Of a stretch of 64,000 bases of DNA, positions 35,803 through 44,052 are shown piece after piece. Numbering within the stretch: position 1 is the first letter of the stretch; every line of letters starts with the position of its first letter. The notes under the pieces are model-generated. The model had not been told where the DNA came from and did no database searches. It worked only from the letters and a program-made list of their open reading frames with translations. The stretch spans positions 4,216,001 through 4,280,000 of the forward strand of contig NZ_CP018786.1 of assembly GCF_002025665.1 (NCBI RefSeq). Direction: 5' to 3'. The stretch comes from Chryseobacterium indologenes. GTDB lineage: Bacteria > Bacteroidota > Bacteroidia > Flavobacteriales > Weeksellaceae. Both the position numbers and the translations under genes were made by a program.

Positions 35803-35810
35803 CAAAGATA
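35803..35810 (-). promoter_or_regulatory. -7 promoter element for ribB
   Basis: Minus-strand TATCTTTG, a perfect match, 19 bp before the ribB start. I see no FMN riboswitch pattern in the short leader. Confidence 0.5.
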
Positions 35811-35852
35811 CTCATAAAAATAAGCATCTGCCAATTAATTATGTATGGTTTA

Positions 35853-36857
35853 TTACGCTTTGGATAAAGAGTCTGCAGCCTCTCTGAAAATCTCGTAAGA
35901 TCTCAATCTTTTCTGATGATCGTAGATATGTGAATTAATCATCAGTTCATCTACCTGAAATCTTTCCTGAAAATTTGTGAGCTTTTCCTGAACTTCGGCC
36001 TGATCTCCGATAAACGTATATCTCAGTTTCTGCAACACCATAGATTTTTCCATGGGCGACCAGATTTCATCCATATCATCCACGGGTGGAGCAAAAGGTT
36101 TTCTGTCGTTTCTTACAATATTGATGAATGCCTGAAATAAAGTCGTCGAGATTTTATGAGCTTCTTCGGATGTTTCAGCCGCTACCCCATTTACACAGGC
36201 AATGATATAAGGTTTGTCCGAATATTTTGACGGTTCAAAATGCTCTCTGTATATCTTAAAAGCCATTTCCATCTGTTCTGGTGCAAAATGTCCTGCAAAT
36301 GCATATGGCAAACCGAGTTCTGCAGCCAGCCATGCACTATCTGTACTTGATCCCAGAATATAAAGCGGAATATCCAACCCTTCTCCCGGAATGGCACGAA
36401 CCATCGCCTCTGAATTTTCTTTTGAGAAATATCTTTGAAGTTCGAGAATCTGTCTTGGAAACTGTTCATTGATGATGGCTGGATTCCTTCCCAACGCTTG
36501 TGCTGTCAAGCCATCTGTTCCCGGAGCTCTTCCTAATCCAAGGTCTATTCTTCCCGGAAATAAAGACTCCAGAGTACCAAATTGTTCTGCAATAATCAGA
36601 GAACTGTGATTAGGAAGCATAATTCCTCCTGAACCTACTCTTATAGTTTTCGTTCCATTGGCGATGAAACCTATTAAAACAGAAGTTGCAGAGCTTGCAA
36701 TACTTTCCATATTGTGGTGTTCTGCCAGCCAGAATCTTTTATAATTTAAATTTTCAGCGTGATTAGCTAGTGATAAGCTGTCCTGAAAAGTATCATGAAT
36801 GCTTTTACCTTGCTTTACCGGTGCAAGATCTAAAACAGAAATTTCAAAATTTTTCAT
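35853..36857 (-). CDS. Luciferase-like (LLM class) flavin-dependent oxidoreductase
   Basis: The 334-residue protein fits the bacterial luciferase-like TIM-barrel family: SVLDLAPV at the N-terminus, FWLAEHHNMESIASSAT, and VGSGGIMLPNHSSLIIAEQF. The C-terminal DELMINSHIYDHQKRLRSYE is typical of the MsnO8-type group. Such enzymes use FMNH2 or F420; FMN is likely here. Substrate unknown. It ends 68 bp before ribB, on the same strand, but ribB has its own promoter. Confidence 0.92.
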   Translation of the reverse strand: MKNFEISVLDLAPVKQGKSIHDTFQDSLSLANHAENLNYKRFWLAEHHNMESIASSATSVLIGFIANGTKTIRVGSGGIMLPNHSSLIIAEQFGTLESLFPGRIDLGLGRAPGTDGLTAQALGRNPAIINEQFPRQILELQRYFSKENSEAMVRAIPGEGLDIPLYILGSSTDSAWLAAELGLPYAFAGHFAPEQMEMAFKIYREHFEPSKYSDKPYIIACVNGVAAETSEEAHKISTTLFQAFINIVRNDRKPFAPPVDDMDEIWSPMEKSMVLQKLRYTFIGDQAEVQEKLTNFQERFQVDELMINSHIYDHQKRLRSYEIFREAADSLSKA

Positions 36858-36895
36858 GTTATGATGTTAATTTTTCTTTAATCTGAAAAACAAGG

Positions 36896-36903
36896 CAAAT
36901 TTA
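36896..36903 (-). promoter_or_regulatory. -7 promoter element for the LLM oxidoreductase gene
   Basis: Minus-strand TAAATTTG, a perfect match 38 bp before the start codon. No -33 match at the usual spacing. Confidence 0.4.
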
Positions 36904-37117
36904 AAACATAAAAACTGCATTAGTTACTTTTTGTAATTAATAAAAACAATTGATCAGTTCAGGGAAAAACTATTGGAATAAAAATTTTGTTTACATCGTT
37001 TTGTCTATATGATTTTAAAATTAAATAATCATATTAAAAATGTATTTTAACAAAAATAATTCAATAAAAAGAGACATATTCATTATATTCGTATACCAAA
37101 TTTTTAAAAACTTTAAT

Positions 37118-37966
37118 ATGAACAAAAAAACAAACAGCCTGTTTTATAAGCAGATGCTGACAGGAAAAACTGTCTTTATGAGTTTTCTTATTGCTGCTAC
37201 ATTTTCCTCTTGCAGTAAAAACAATGAAGAAATTACTTCTGAAGCTCAAACCAATGCCTTCAACGCAGACAATGTAAAAAAAGGACAATTGAACGGCCAG
37301 GAAATTACCTACGAAAGAAAAAACGGAATGAATTTTTTCCAGGGAGATATTGTTCTTACCGACAAACAACTGTCAGAAGGTAATGAAGTTAATAAAGGCG
37401 GCGCCAGCTATTCCAGATGGCCCAATGGTAAAATTTACTACACCATTGCCAGCAATATGGGTTCCATCAACGTCAATAAAATCAATTCTGCCATCAGCGA
37501 GTATAATAATAAAACCAATACTCAGTGGATCTATCGCACCAATCAGTCTAATTATGTGGAATTTATTTTCGGAAGCTCGTCAGGATCTGATGGCTGGGCT
37601 CATATCGGATATCAGGGTGGAAAACAAACCGTTTCTTTGGATCAGTATATTTCTGTAGGATCCGTTATTCATGAAATGGGACATACAGTAGGACTTTACC
37701 ATGAACATACGCGTAAAGACAGAGATCAATATGTAAAAATTCTGTGGAACAATATTCAAAACGGACAATCTTATAATTTCAATATTTATAATTCCGGAAC
37801 AGATATAGGCCCGTTTAATATTAATTCGGTGATGATGTATTGGCCAACCTCTTATTCTAAAAATGGGTTACCAACGATTACCAGAGCTGATAACAGCAAT
37901 TTTACTTATAACAGAACAGGATTTACTACCGGAGATATCAATACCATCAATGCAATGTATCCTTAG
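37118..37966 (+). CDS. Astacin-like M12A metalloprotease, lipoprotein
   Basis: I use the ATG at 37118 (282 residues); the longer in-frame start at 37040 adds an AT-rich lead that would bury the signal peptide. The hydrophobic stretch ends in the lipobox TFSSC, so the protein is probably surface or periplasmic lipid-anchored. The zinc motif HEMGHTVGLYHEHTRKDRD (from His185) is the full astacin HExxHxxGxxHxxxRxDR signature, and NSVMMYWP provides the Met-turn tyrosine. It resembles flavastacin of Elizabethkingia/Chryseobacterium, which cuts before Asp, but that protein is secreted rather than lipid-anchored. Confidence 0.9.
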   Translation: MNKKTNSLFYKQMLTGKTVFMSFLIAATFSSCSKNNEEITSEAQTNAFNADNVKKGQLNGQEITYERKNGMNFFQGDIVLTDKQLSEGNEVNKGGASYSRWPNGKIYYTIASNMGSINVNKINSAISEYNNKTNTQWIYRTNQSNYVEFIFGSSSGSDGWAHIGYQGGKQTVSLDQYISVGSVIHEMGHTVGLYHEHTRKDRDQYVKILWNNIQNGQSYNFNIYNSGTDIGPFNINSVMMYWPTSYSKNGLPTITRADNSNFTYNRTGFTTGDINTINAMYP

Positions 37967-37990
37967 ATTTTTAAGAATTGTCTCTCCATA

Positions 37991-38023
37991 AAAAAAGAAC
38001 TCTTATGAGTTCTTTTCTTTTTT
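37991..38023. terminator. Bidirectional terminator between the astacin and helicase genes
   Basis: AAAAGAACTC pairs with GAGTTCTTTT around a 4-nt loop, with A and T runs on the two sides. It overlaps the helicase stop codon. Confidence 0.8.
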
Positions 38024-40129
38024 ATAATTATAATGATTAATTAAAATCCTGATTTCGTTAAATTCAAAATGATTGGGCAGTGCATTCTTCCACTCGGTTA
38101 AAGTTTCATGTGGATTTTTATAGAATTCATCTTCAAAAGCTTTGATTTTATCTGAAGTAATGACTCTGGCGATATCCAGCAATCCCTGTTCTGCAAATTT
38201 GGCAAGATGCCCGATAACAGTTTCTTTTACCAAACCTCTTTCTAAGGCAATTTCCCCTATAGTTTTCCCCTGTTCAAACAGCTGGAAGGTTAAAACCTGG
38301 GACGGAACTTTAGCAATTTTGAGATTGATTTCTTTATCATTCTTTTCATCTAAAAGTTTCGTTTCAAGAAGGTGTATCTCTCTCAGACTGTTTAGATATT
38401 CTTCAATGTCTTCCAGCCAGCTTTTAAATTCTTCGTTATATTGTTTTAAACCTTTCGCACCTTTTATTTCGGCATAAAATTCTTTTAAAGGATCAAAAAT
38501 TTTATTTCTGGTTTCTGTAAAAAAGAAATTAACAGCACCTTTTGATTTACTCTCAATTTCGGACCACTCTTCTTTCTGTTCAATAAAATTATTGACTTTC
38601 TGAAAAATGATACGTTCCAGTTTTTCAAATATCTTTCCAAGATTTACTGCTTCATGCTTCAGCTGAAGATAAAGCTGTTTGGTTTTAACATGGTCAATAT
38701 TCTTAGTAACAATGGAAAGGTTATTCCATTCCTCCACTTCCTTTAAAAACCATGTACAGTCTAATGTACGCAACACTTTTCTGATGCTGTAATCATATTT
38801 TTCCTGATTCAGAATCGTTTCCACATGGTCATTGGCAATCGTATCTGTATGGAAATGTAAAATCCTGTTATCTTTAAAAATAACTTCGGGAGTAATTTTT
38901 GATTTTAAAACAATTCCTTCCAATGTTCTGCAACGGGATAAAGCTACATACACCTGACCGGCAGTAAAACTCTTTCCGGCATCAATAATCACTTTATCAA
39001 ACGTTAATCCCTGACTTTTATGAATCGTAACCGCCCATGCTAATTTGATAGGAAACTGCTCGAAACTTCCCAACACTTCTTCCTGAATATTTTTCTCAGT
39101 ATCAAGAAAATATTTTTTCTGTTCCCAGGTTTCTCTTTTTACAACAATTTCATTTTCACTTTCGTCCAATACAACACGAATTTCATTTTCATCCAATCCG
39201 ATGATCTCTCCTAGCTTTCCATTAAAATATTTCTTCTCACCGGAAATATCATTTCGGATAAACATGACCTGAGCTCCAATTTTCAGTTCTAAAAACTGTT
39301 CGTTCGGAAATTGGTTTTCTTTGAAATCGCCTACCAGTTTAGCTTCATACACCTGAGGATCAACTTTTATTTCTGTCAGTTTTTCCTGATTGATCTCATC
39401 TGCCATTTTGTTGTGAGAACACAGATATACATATGATTCTTTTCCCATATCAAAGTCAGGATCATACCTTTCATTGAGATGATTAAAGTCTATATTATCC
39501 ACATCGCCGTCACGGATTGCATTCAGAATTTCCAGAAACTCTTCATCAGACTGTCTGTATACTTTTGTGAGTTCAATGGTAACGATAGGAATTTCTTTAA
39601 TGGCATGGCTGTCAAAAAAGAAAGGTGAGTTGTAATACATTTTCAGGATATGCTCATCCCTCACTACCGGAGGAAGCTGAAACAAATCCCCGATAAAAAG
39701 CATTTGTACACCTCCAAATCTCTGATTATTCCTTCTGATGAATCTCAAAGAAAAATCCATCATATCCAGAACATCAGCCCTCAACATTGAAACCTCATCA
39801 ATGATAATGATTTCAACTTCTCTCAGAAGCTTCAGTTTATCTTTACGGTATTTGAAATGGGGCATCAGATCGGCAATATTATTAGCCAAACTGGTATCTA
39901 TCCTTTCTGTAGTAGGAAGAAAGGTTCTTAATGGCAGTCCAAACATAGAATGGATGGTTACTCCTCCTGCATTAATGGCAGCAATTCCTGTGGGAGCTAC
40001 TACAATATGCTTTTTCTTGGTACGCCTTACAAAATCATTAAGAAATGTCGTCTTTCCTGTTCCGGCTTTCCCGGTTAAAAAAACGCTTCTGTTCGTATAT
40101 TCTATTAAGTCAAAAAAATGATTATTCAT
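38003..40129 (-). CDS. PIF1-like superfamily 1B helicase with C-terminal helix-turn-helix
   Basis: I place the start at the ATG at 40129 (708 residues): the upstream in-frame TTG at 40138 overlaps the promoter element. The N-terminal ATPase core has Walker A LTGKAGTGKTTFLNDF, APTGIAAINAGG, Walker B IIIDEVSMLRADVLD, and later the PIF1/RecD motif AVTIHKSQGLTFDKVIID with YVALSRC. The C-terminal 200 residues include a coiled region and an HTH (TIGEIALERGLVKETVIGHL). PIF1 helicases move 5' to 3' and remove G-quadruplexes; a role in genome maintenance is likely, exact function unknown. Confidence 0.88.
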   Translation of the reverse strand: MNNHFFDLIEYTNRSVFLTGKAGTGKTTFLNDFVRRTKKKHIVVAPTGIAAINAGGVTIHSMFGLPLRTFLPTTERIDTSLANNIADLMPHFKYRKDKLKLLREVEIIIIDEVSMLRADVLDMMDFSLRFIRRNNQRFGGVQMLFIGDLFQLPPVVRDEHILKMYYNSPFFFDSHAIKEIPIVTIELTKVYRQSDEEFLEILNAIRDGDVDNIDFNHLNERYDPDFDMGKESYVYLCSHNKMADEINQEKLTEIKVDPQVYEAKLVGDFKENQFPNEQFLELKIGAQVMFIRNDISGEKKYFNGKLGEIIGLDENEIRVVLDESENEIVVKRETWEQKKYFLDTEKNIQEEVLGSFEQFPIKLAWAVTIHKSQGLTFDKVIIDAGKSFTAGQVYVALSRCRTLEGIVLKSKITPEVIFKDNRILHFHTDTIANDHVETILNQEKYDYSIRKVLRTLDCTWFLKEVEEWNNLSIVTKNIDHVKTKQLYLQLKHEAVNLGKIFEKLERIIFQKVNNFIEQKEEWSEIESKSKGAVNFFFTETRNKIFDPLKEFYAEIKGAKGLKQYNEEFKSWLEDIEEYLNSLREIHLLETKLLDEKNDKEINLKIAKVPSQVLTFQLFEQGKTIGEIALERGLVKETVIGHLAKFAEQGLLDIARVITSDKIKAFEDEFYKNPHETLTEWKNALPNHFEFNEIRILINHYNYKKEKNS

Positions 40130-40135
40130 CTTCGT

Positions 40136-40143
40136 CAAAAATA
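40136..40143 (-). promoter_or_regulatory. -7 promoter element for the PIF1-like helicase
   Basis: Minus-strand TATTTTTG, a perfect match, 6 bp before the ATG at 40129. It rules out the TTG start at 40138 and predicts a leaderless or near-leaderless mRNA. Confidence 0.5.
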
Positions 40144-40211
40144 CGGAAATGAATTTGAATTTCTTACCTTGGCATAAGTTTTGAAAATTCTTAAAAAGAA
40201 AAAAGTTTATT

Positions 40212-40664
40212 GTGAAAAAATTATTCTTTCATATCCCGGCAATAGTATTGTGTACTACATTAACTTTAGTTTCGTGTAATACATCAAAGAGTGCCAATAC
40301 CAATCTTCCTATTGATATTGCTGACAGACCTGCTGACGAAGACAGTCAGAAATATGAACAGGCACAGCTGGATAGATTAAAAGCTTCTATTGAATCTGAA
40401 GTATCAGGAGAAAAATGTACCGATGCCAGCCAATGGGCATTTGCTCCTATGGGATCAAAAGCCTGCGGCGGTCCTCAGCAATACATTGCCTATCCTAAAA
40501 AAATAGAAACAACTTTCTTACCAAGGGTGAATGAGTATACGGATAAAGTGAAAGCTTTTAATGAAAAGTATAATATTACGTCTGACTGTATGATGATCGA
40601 GCCACCTACATCACTCAAATGTATCAATGGCAAGATCAGGCTTATTACACCGGATAATAATTAA
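40212..40664 (+). CDS. Small lipoprotein of unknown function
   Basis: The 150-residue product uses a GTG start and has a signal peptide with lipobox LVSC (Cys about 22). The mature part contains four more cysteines (EKCTDASQW, SKACGGPQQY, SDCMMI, LKCING), suggesting two disulfides in the periplasm. The segment CTDASQWAFAPMGSKACGGP is a recurring pattern in small secreted proteins of many bacteria. No function is known to me. A terminator follows. Confidence 0.8.
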   Translation: MKKLFFHIPAIVLCTTLTLVSCNTSKSANTNLPIDIADRPADEDSQKYEQAQLDRLKASIESEVSGEKCTDASQWAFAPMGSKACGGPQQYIAYPKKIETTFLPRVNEYTDKVKAFNEKYNITSDCMMIEPPTSLKCINGKIRLITPDNN

Positions 40665-40693
40665 CAATAAAGCAAAGGTTCTATATCAAATCG

Positions 40694-40722
40694 AAAAAGC
40701 TCTGTTTTTGGACAGAGCTTTT
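40694..40722 (+). terminator. Terminator after the cysteine-containing lipoprotein gene
   Basis: AAAAGCTCTGT pairs with ACAGAGCTTTT around a 6-nt loop. Confidence 0.75.
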
Positions 40723-40740
40723 ATATTTACTTTAAATAGA

Positions 40741-40808
40741 TCAATAGTGAATTTGCTTCGCAAAAAAAATTGACAAGCGCAACGAATTGACGATTCACTA
40801 TTCACTTG
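40741..40808. repeat. Intergenic inverted AT-rich repeat
   Basis: aatagtgaat at the left end is complementary to attcactatt at the right end (40793-40803 area). A related attcactattgacc string lies before the ribB stop at about 34640. Non-coding. Confidence 0.35.
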
Positions 40809-40812
40809 ACAT

Positions 40813-41349
40813 CTAAAATTGATGATCCTTCACATTCTCCTTATACCATGATGAATATTTCACATAGTTATCTGCAATTCTGTTCACTTCTCCTTCCAGT
40901 AACTGAGCATTGATATCTTTGATTTTTCTTGCAGGAACTCCTCCCCAAACTTCTCCGGATTTAATGTGAGTTCCCTGAGTCACTACAGAACCTGCTCCTA
41001 CGATAGAATTTTCTTCTACCAGACAATCATCCATCACAATAGCTCCCATTCCAATCAGTACATTATCTTTAATAGTACATCCATGAACAATGGCATTGTG
41101 CCCTATAGAAACATTGTTCCCGATATTCAAAGGATATTTCTGATACGTACAGTGCAGCATTGCATTATCCTGAACATTCACCTTGTCACCCATTTTGATA
41201 TAGTGAACATCACCTCTGATCACTGCATTATACCAGACACTGCAGTCTTTTCCCATTGTAACATCGCCAATAATAGTTGCAGTTTCTGCTAAAAAAGTAT
41301 TCTCTCCGATCTGTGGTGCTTTTCCTAAAAGTTCTTTTATAAGTGCCAT
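40813..41349 (-). CDS. Gamma carbonic anhydrase family protein
   Basis: The 178-residue protein is a left-handed parallel beta-helix with hexapeptide repeats (NVSIGHNAIVHGCTIKDNVLIGMGA in parts, VGAGSVV). Conserved histidines sit at the expected zinc positions in MLHCTY, IGHNAIVHGC. The end is VWGGVPARKIKD. Members are trimers that may hydrate CO2, but many homologs (PaaY/YrdA type) have weak or unknown activity. Cytoplasmic. Confidence 0.92.
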   Translation of the reverse strand: MALIKELLGKAPQIGENTFLAETATIIGDVTMGKDCSVWYNAVIRGDVHYIKMGDKVNVQDNAMLHCTYQKYPLNIGNNVSIGHNAIVHGCTIKDNVLIGMGAIVMDDCLVEENSIVGAGSVVTQGTHIKSGEVWGGVPARKIKDINAQLLEGEVNRIADNYVKYSSWYKENVKDHQF

Positions 41350-41483
41350 AATATTAATTTGAAAATTTGAAAATGAGCCAATTTGAGAATTTATGATGTG
41401 TTATCTTTTCTTGTATCTAAGTTCTAAATTACAGTGATAGCAAAAATCTAACTCTCAATTTTCAGCTTCTAACTTCTAATGCG

Positions 41484-41491
41484 TATTTTTG
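41484..41491 (+). promoter_or_regulatory. -7 promoter element for the NifU-like gene
   Basis: TATTTTTG is a perfect match 21 bp before the ATG at 41513, with TTTC at 41460-41463 (20-bp spacing). It excludes the in-frame TTG at 41489. Confidence 0.55.
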
Positions 41492-41512
41492 TATCTCAAA
41501 TTTAACGAAAAA

Positions 41513-42391
41513 ATGCGTACCGTACTTATAGAACCAACTGAAAACCCAAAAGTGATGAAATTTGTAGCAGATTACAACCTCATCCCAGGGTCTTTAGAAC
41601 TGGACAGAAATTCAGATATTTCGGAAATTCCTTTGGCACAGGAACTTTTCAATTATCCTTTTGTGGAAAGAGTTTTCATTACCGCTAATTTTGTAGCAGT
41701 GGCAAAACAAGATACCATAGAATGGGAACATGTTGCTGAAAGTCTGAAAAATGTAATTGAGGATGAATTATTGGCCAACCCAAGAATTTATCTTCAGAAG
41801 AAAAAAGAAATGTATCAGATTTATGCGGAAATGACTCCAAATCCGAATGTAATGAAGTTTGTATCAAGCAAACTGCTGATGGATGGTTTTGTGGAAGTAA
41901 AATCGAAAGAAGCTGCTGAAGAAGTTCCTTTGGCGCTGGCTATTTTTAAAGAATTTGATTTTGCAACGGAAGTTTTCATTTCGGACAACTTTGTAGCGGT
42001 TACAAGAAATAATTCTGTAGAATGGCACCAGGTAATGATGACTGTTCGTGCGCTTATCGCTGAATATCTTCAGAACGGAGGTGAAATTTCAAAAATAGAA
42101 CCTCAGAAACACGAAAACCCTGTTGAGAAAATTATCAACAGAGATTATACTGAAGATGAGCAGAAAATTTCTGACATTTTAAATGAATATGTAGCTCCTG
42201 CTGTAGAAAATGATGGTGGAAAAATTTCTCTGATGGAATATGATCAGGAAAGTAAAACAGCTAAAATGCTTTTACAGGGTGCATGCTCAGGATGTCCAAG
42301 TTCTACTGCTACTTTGAAAAACGGAATTGAAAATATTTTAAAACAATTCGTTCCGGACCTGGTAGAAAGAGTGGAAGCCGTAAACGGATAA
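41513..42391 (+). CDS. NifU family iron-sulfur scaffold protein with duplicated N-terminal domain
   Basis: From the ATG at 41513 the protein has 292 residues. Two Nfu N-terminal domains follow each other: the first has TENPKVMKFVADYNL, the second TPNPNVMKFVSSKLL, both ending in VPLA...IFxFxFVExVFI-like strands. The C-terminal NifU domain (about 205-292) carries the cluster-binding CSGCPSS. It would hold and deliver Fe-S clusters. The FMN reductase gene starts 10 bp downstream and hemH follows, a small iron/heme group. Confidence 0.9.
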   Translation: MRTVLIEPTENPKVMKFVADYNLIPGSLELDRNSDISEIPLAQELFNYPFVERVFITANFVAVAKQDTIEWEHVAESLKNVIEDELLANPRIYLQKKKEMYQIYAEMTPNPNVMKFVSSKLLMDGFVEVKSKEAAEEVPLALAIFKEFDFATEVFISDNFVAVTRNNSVEWHQVMMTVRALIAEYLQNGGEISKIEPQKHENPVEKIINRDYTEDEQKISDILNEYVAPAVENDGGKISLMEYDQESKTAKMLLQGACSGCPSSTATLKNGIENILKQFVPDLVERVEAVNG

Positions 42392-42401
42392 AACAGTTAA
42401 A

Positions 42402-42929
42402 ATGCCTCCCGGAAAGAAAATTTTGGTGATTATTGGAAGTGCTTCTGAAAATTCCAGCAATCAGAAACTGATGGAACAGGTGCTGGAAAAGATAAACAAT
42501 ACAGACTTTCAGATGTATACTGATCTTGCTGTCCTTCCACATTTTGATACGGCATTAACAGATGATCTTGCTCCGGAAGAAGTTCTGAAAATCAGAAAAG
42601 ATATTAAAAACGCTTCAGGGGTTATATTTTCCACACCGGAATATATTTTCAGTATCCCGGGAAGAGTAAAAAATCTGTTGGAATGGTGTGTTTCCACGAC
42701 AGTTTTTTCTGAAAAACCTGTTGCTGTGATTACCGCTTCTGCCAGTGGAGAAAGAGGTCATGAAGAGTTATTATTAATTTTAAAGACTCTTGGAGCGGTA
42801 GCAGATGATAAACATCAGGCATTAATAAAAGGGATAAAAGGCAAATTTGACGGCAATGGCTTACTGGAAAGTAATACCTTTGCCAAAGTATTAAAATTAG
42901 TAACAGATTTTACAAGTTCTGTTTCATAA
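42402..42929 (+). CDS. NADPH-dependent FMN reductase family protein
   Basis: The 175-residue flavodoxin-like protein has the family motif GSASENSSNQKLMEQVLEKI and the flavin-binding STPEYIFSIPGRVKNLLEW. It reduces FMN or quinones using NAD(P)H. Close spacing to the NifU-like gene (10 bp) and hemH (15 bp) indicates an operon. The electron acceptor is unknown; delivery of electrons for iron reduction is a possible link. Confidence 0.9.
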   Translation: MPPGKKILVIIGSASENSSNQKLMEQVLEKINNTDFQMYTDLAVLPHFDTALTDDLAPEEVLKIRKDIKNASGVIFSTPEYIFSIPGRVKNLLEWCVSTTVFSEKPVAVITASASGERGHEELLLILKTLGAVADDKHQALIKGIKGKFDGNGLLESNTFAKVLKLVTDFTSSVS

Positions 42930-42944
42930 TTAAAATTTAGAATA

Positions 42945-43973
42945 TTGAATAAGAAAGGAATTTTACTAGTCAACCTCGGATCACCGAGATCAACTTCTGT
43001 AAACGACGTAAAGGAATATCTTGATGAGTTTCTGATGGACGAAAGAGTGATTGATTACCGTTGGATCTTTCGTGCACTTCTTGTACAGGGAATCATTCTG
43101 AAAACAAGACCTGCAAAATCTGCTGAAGCCTATAAAACGGTTTGGACGGATGAAGGTTCTCCGCTGATTGTGATTACTGAACAAATTCAGAAAAAACTTC
43201 AGAAAGTGGTAGATGTTCCTGTGGAAATCGGAATGAGATATGCGCAACCAAGCATTGAAGCTGGTATCCAGAAACTGGTTGATCAGGGAGTCACTGAAAT
43301 TGTTCTTTTTCCACTATATCCTCAATATGCAATGAGTACCACGGAAACCGTGATTGAAAAAGCGGAAGAAGTGAGAAAAAAGAATTTTCCAACTATAAAG
43401 ATCAATTATATTCAGCCTTTCTACAACAGAGATATTTATATCAATTGCCTTGCAGAAAGTATAAAAGAGAAGCTTCCTGAAAATTTTGATGCATTACAGT
43501 TTTCTTATCATGGAGTTCCGGAAAGACATATTTATAAGACAGATCCTACGAAGACCTGTAACCTTAATGACTGTTGTTCCAGAGAGGATAATCCAAGTCA
43601 TCAGTTCTGCTATCGTCATCAATGTTATAAAACAACACAGCTTGTCATTGATAAATTGAATTTACCTAAAGAGAAAACGATTGTTTCTTTCCAGTCAAGA
43701 TTAGGAAAAGACAAGTGGATTGAGCCGTATACAGACGAAACTCTGGAGACCATTGGTAAAAAGGGAATAAAAAACCTGGCTGTTGTATGTCCGGCATTCG
43801 TTTCCGACTGTCTGGAGACCCTGGAAGAGATTTCTGTAGAAGGAAAAGAGCAGTTTATGCATGGTGGAGGTGAAAACTTCCATTACATTCCATGTCTGAA
43901 TGATGAAGACCGATGGATTGAAGTTGTAAAAACACTTTGTGAAGAAAAACTGAATGATTTCTATTTGGTATAA
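42945..43973 (+). CDS. hemH: Ferrochelatase
   Basis: The 342-residue enzyme inserts iron into protoporphyrin (or a coproporphyrin, depending on the branch) at the end of heme synthesis. It starts with TTG. It has ILLVNLGSPRS at the N-terminus, the catalytic histidine in FSYHGVPERH, SFQSRLGKDKWIEPYT, and a conserved acidic glutamate in DCLETLEEI. An internal segment holds five cysteines: 205, 210, 211, 222 and 227 (CNLNDCC ... FCYRHQC). Similar internal cysteine groups bind a [2Fe-2S] cluster in some bacterial ferrochelatases, as I recall. Confidence 0.95.
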   Translation: MNKKGILLVNLGSPRSTSVNDVKEYLDEFLMDERVIDYRWIFRALLVQGIILKTRPAKSAEAYKTVWTDEGSPLIVITEQIQKKLQKVVDVPVEIGMRYAQPSIEAGIQKLVDQGVTEIVLFPLYPQYAMSTTETVIEKAEEVRKKNFPTIKINYIQPFYNRDIYINCLAESIKEKLPENFDALQFSYHGVPERHIYKTDPTKTCNLNDCCSREDNPSHQFCYRHQCYKTTQLVIDKLNLPKEKTIVSFQSRLGKDKWIEPYTDETLETIGKKGIKNLAVVCPAFVSDCLETLEEISVEGKEQFMHGGGENFHYIPCLNDEDRWIEVVKTLCEEKLNDFYLV

Positions 43974-43994
43974 ACTTCTTTGTTTAAAATATAC

Positions 43995-44026
43995 AAAAGG
44001 CCGCAAGAATTAACTTGCGGCCTTTT
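43995..44026. terminator. Bidirectional terminator between hemH and the M4 protease gene
   Basis: AAAAGGCCGCAAG pairs perfectly with CTTGCGGCCTTTT around a 6-nt loop. The two genes converge here. Confidence 0.85.
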
Positions 44027-44052
44027 CGTTGAATATATTAAAAAGTTTGGTG

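Noticed and set aside
35785..35852. FMN riboswitch before ribB
   Set aside because: The leader between the -7 element and the start is under 20 nt, too short for an RFN element.
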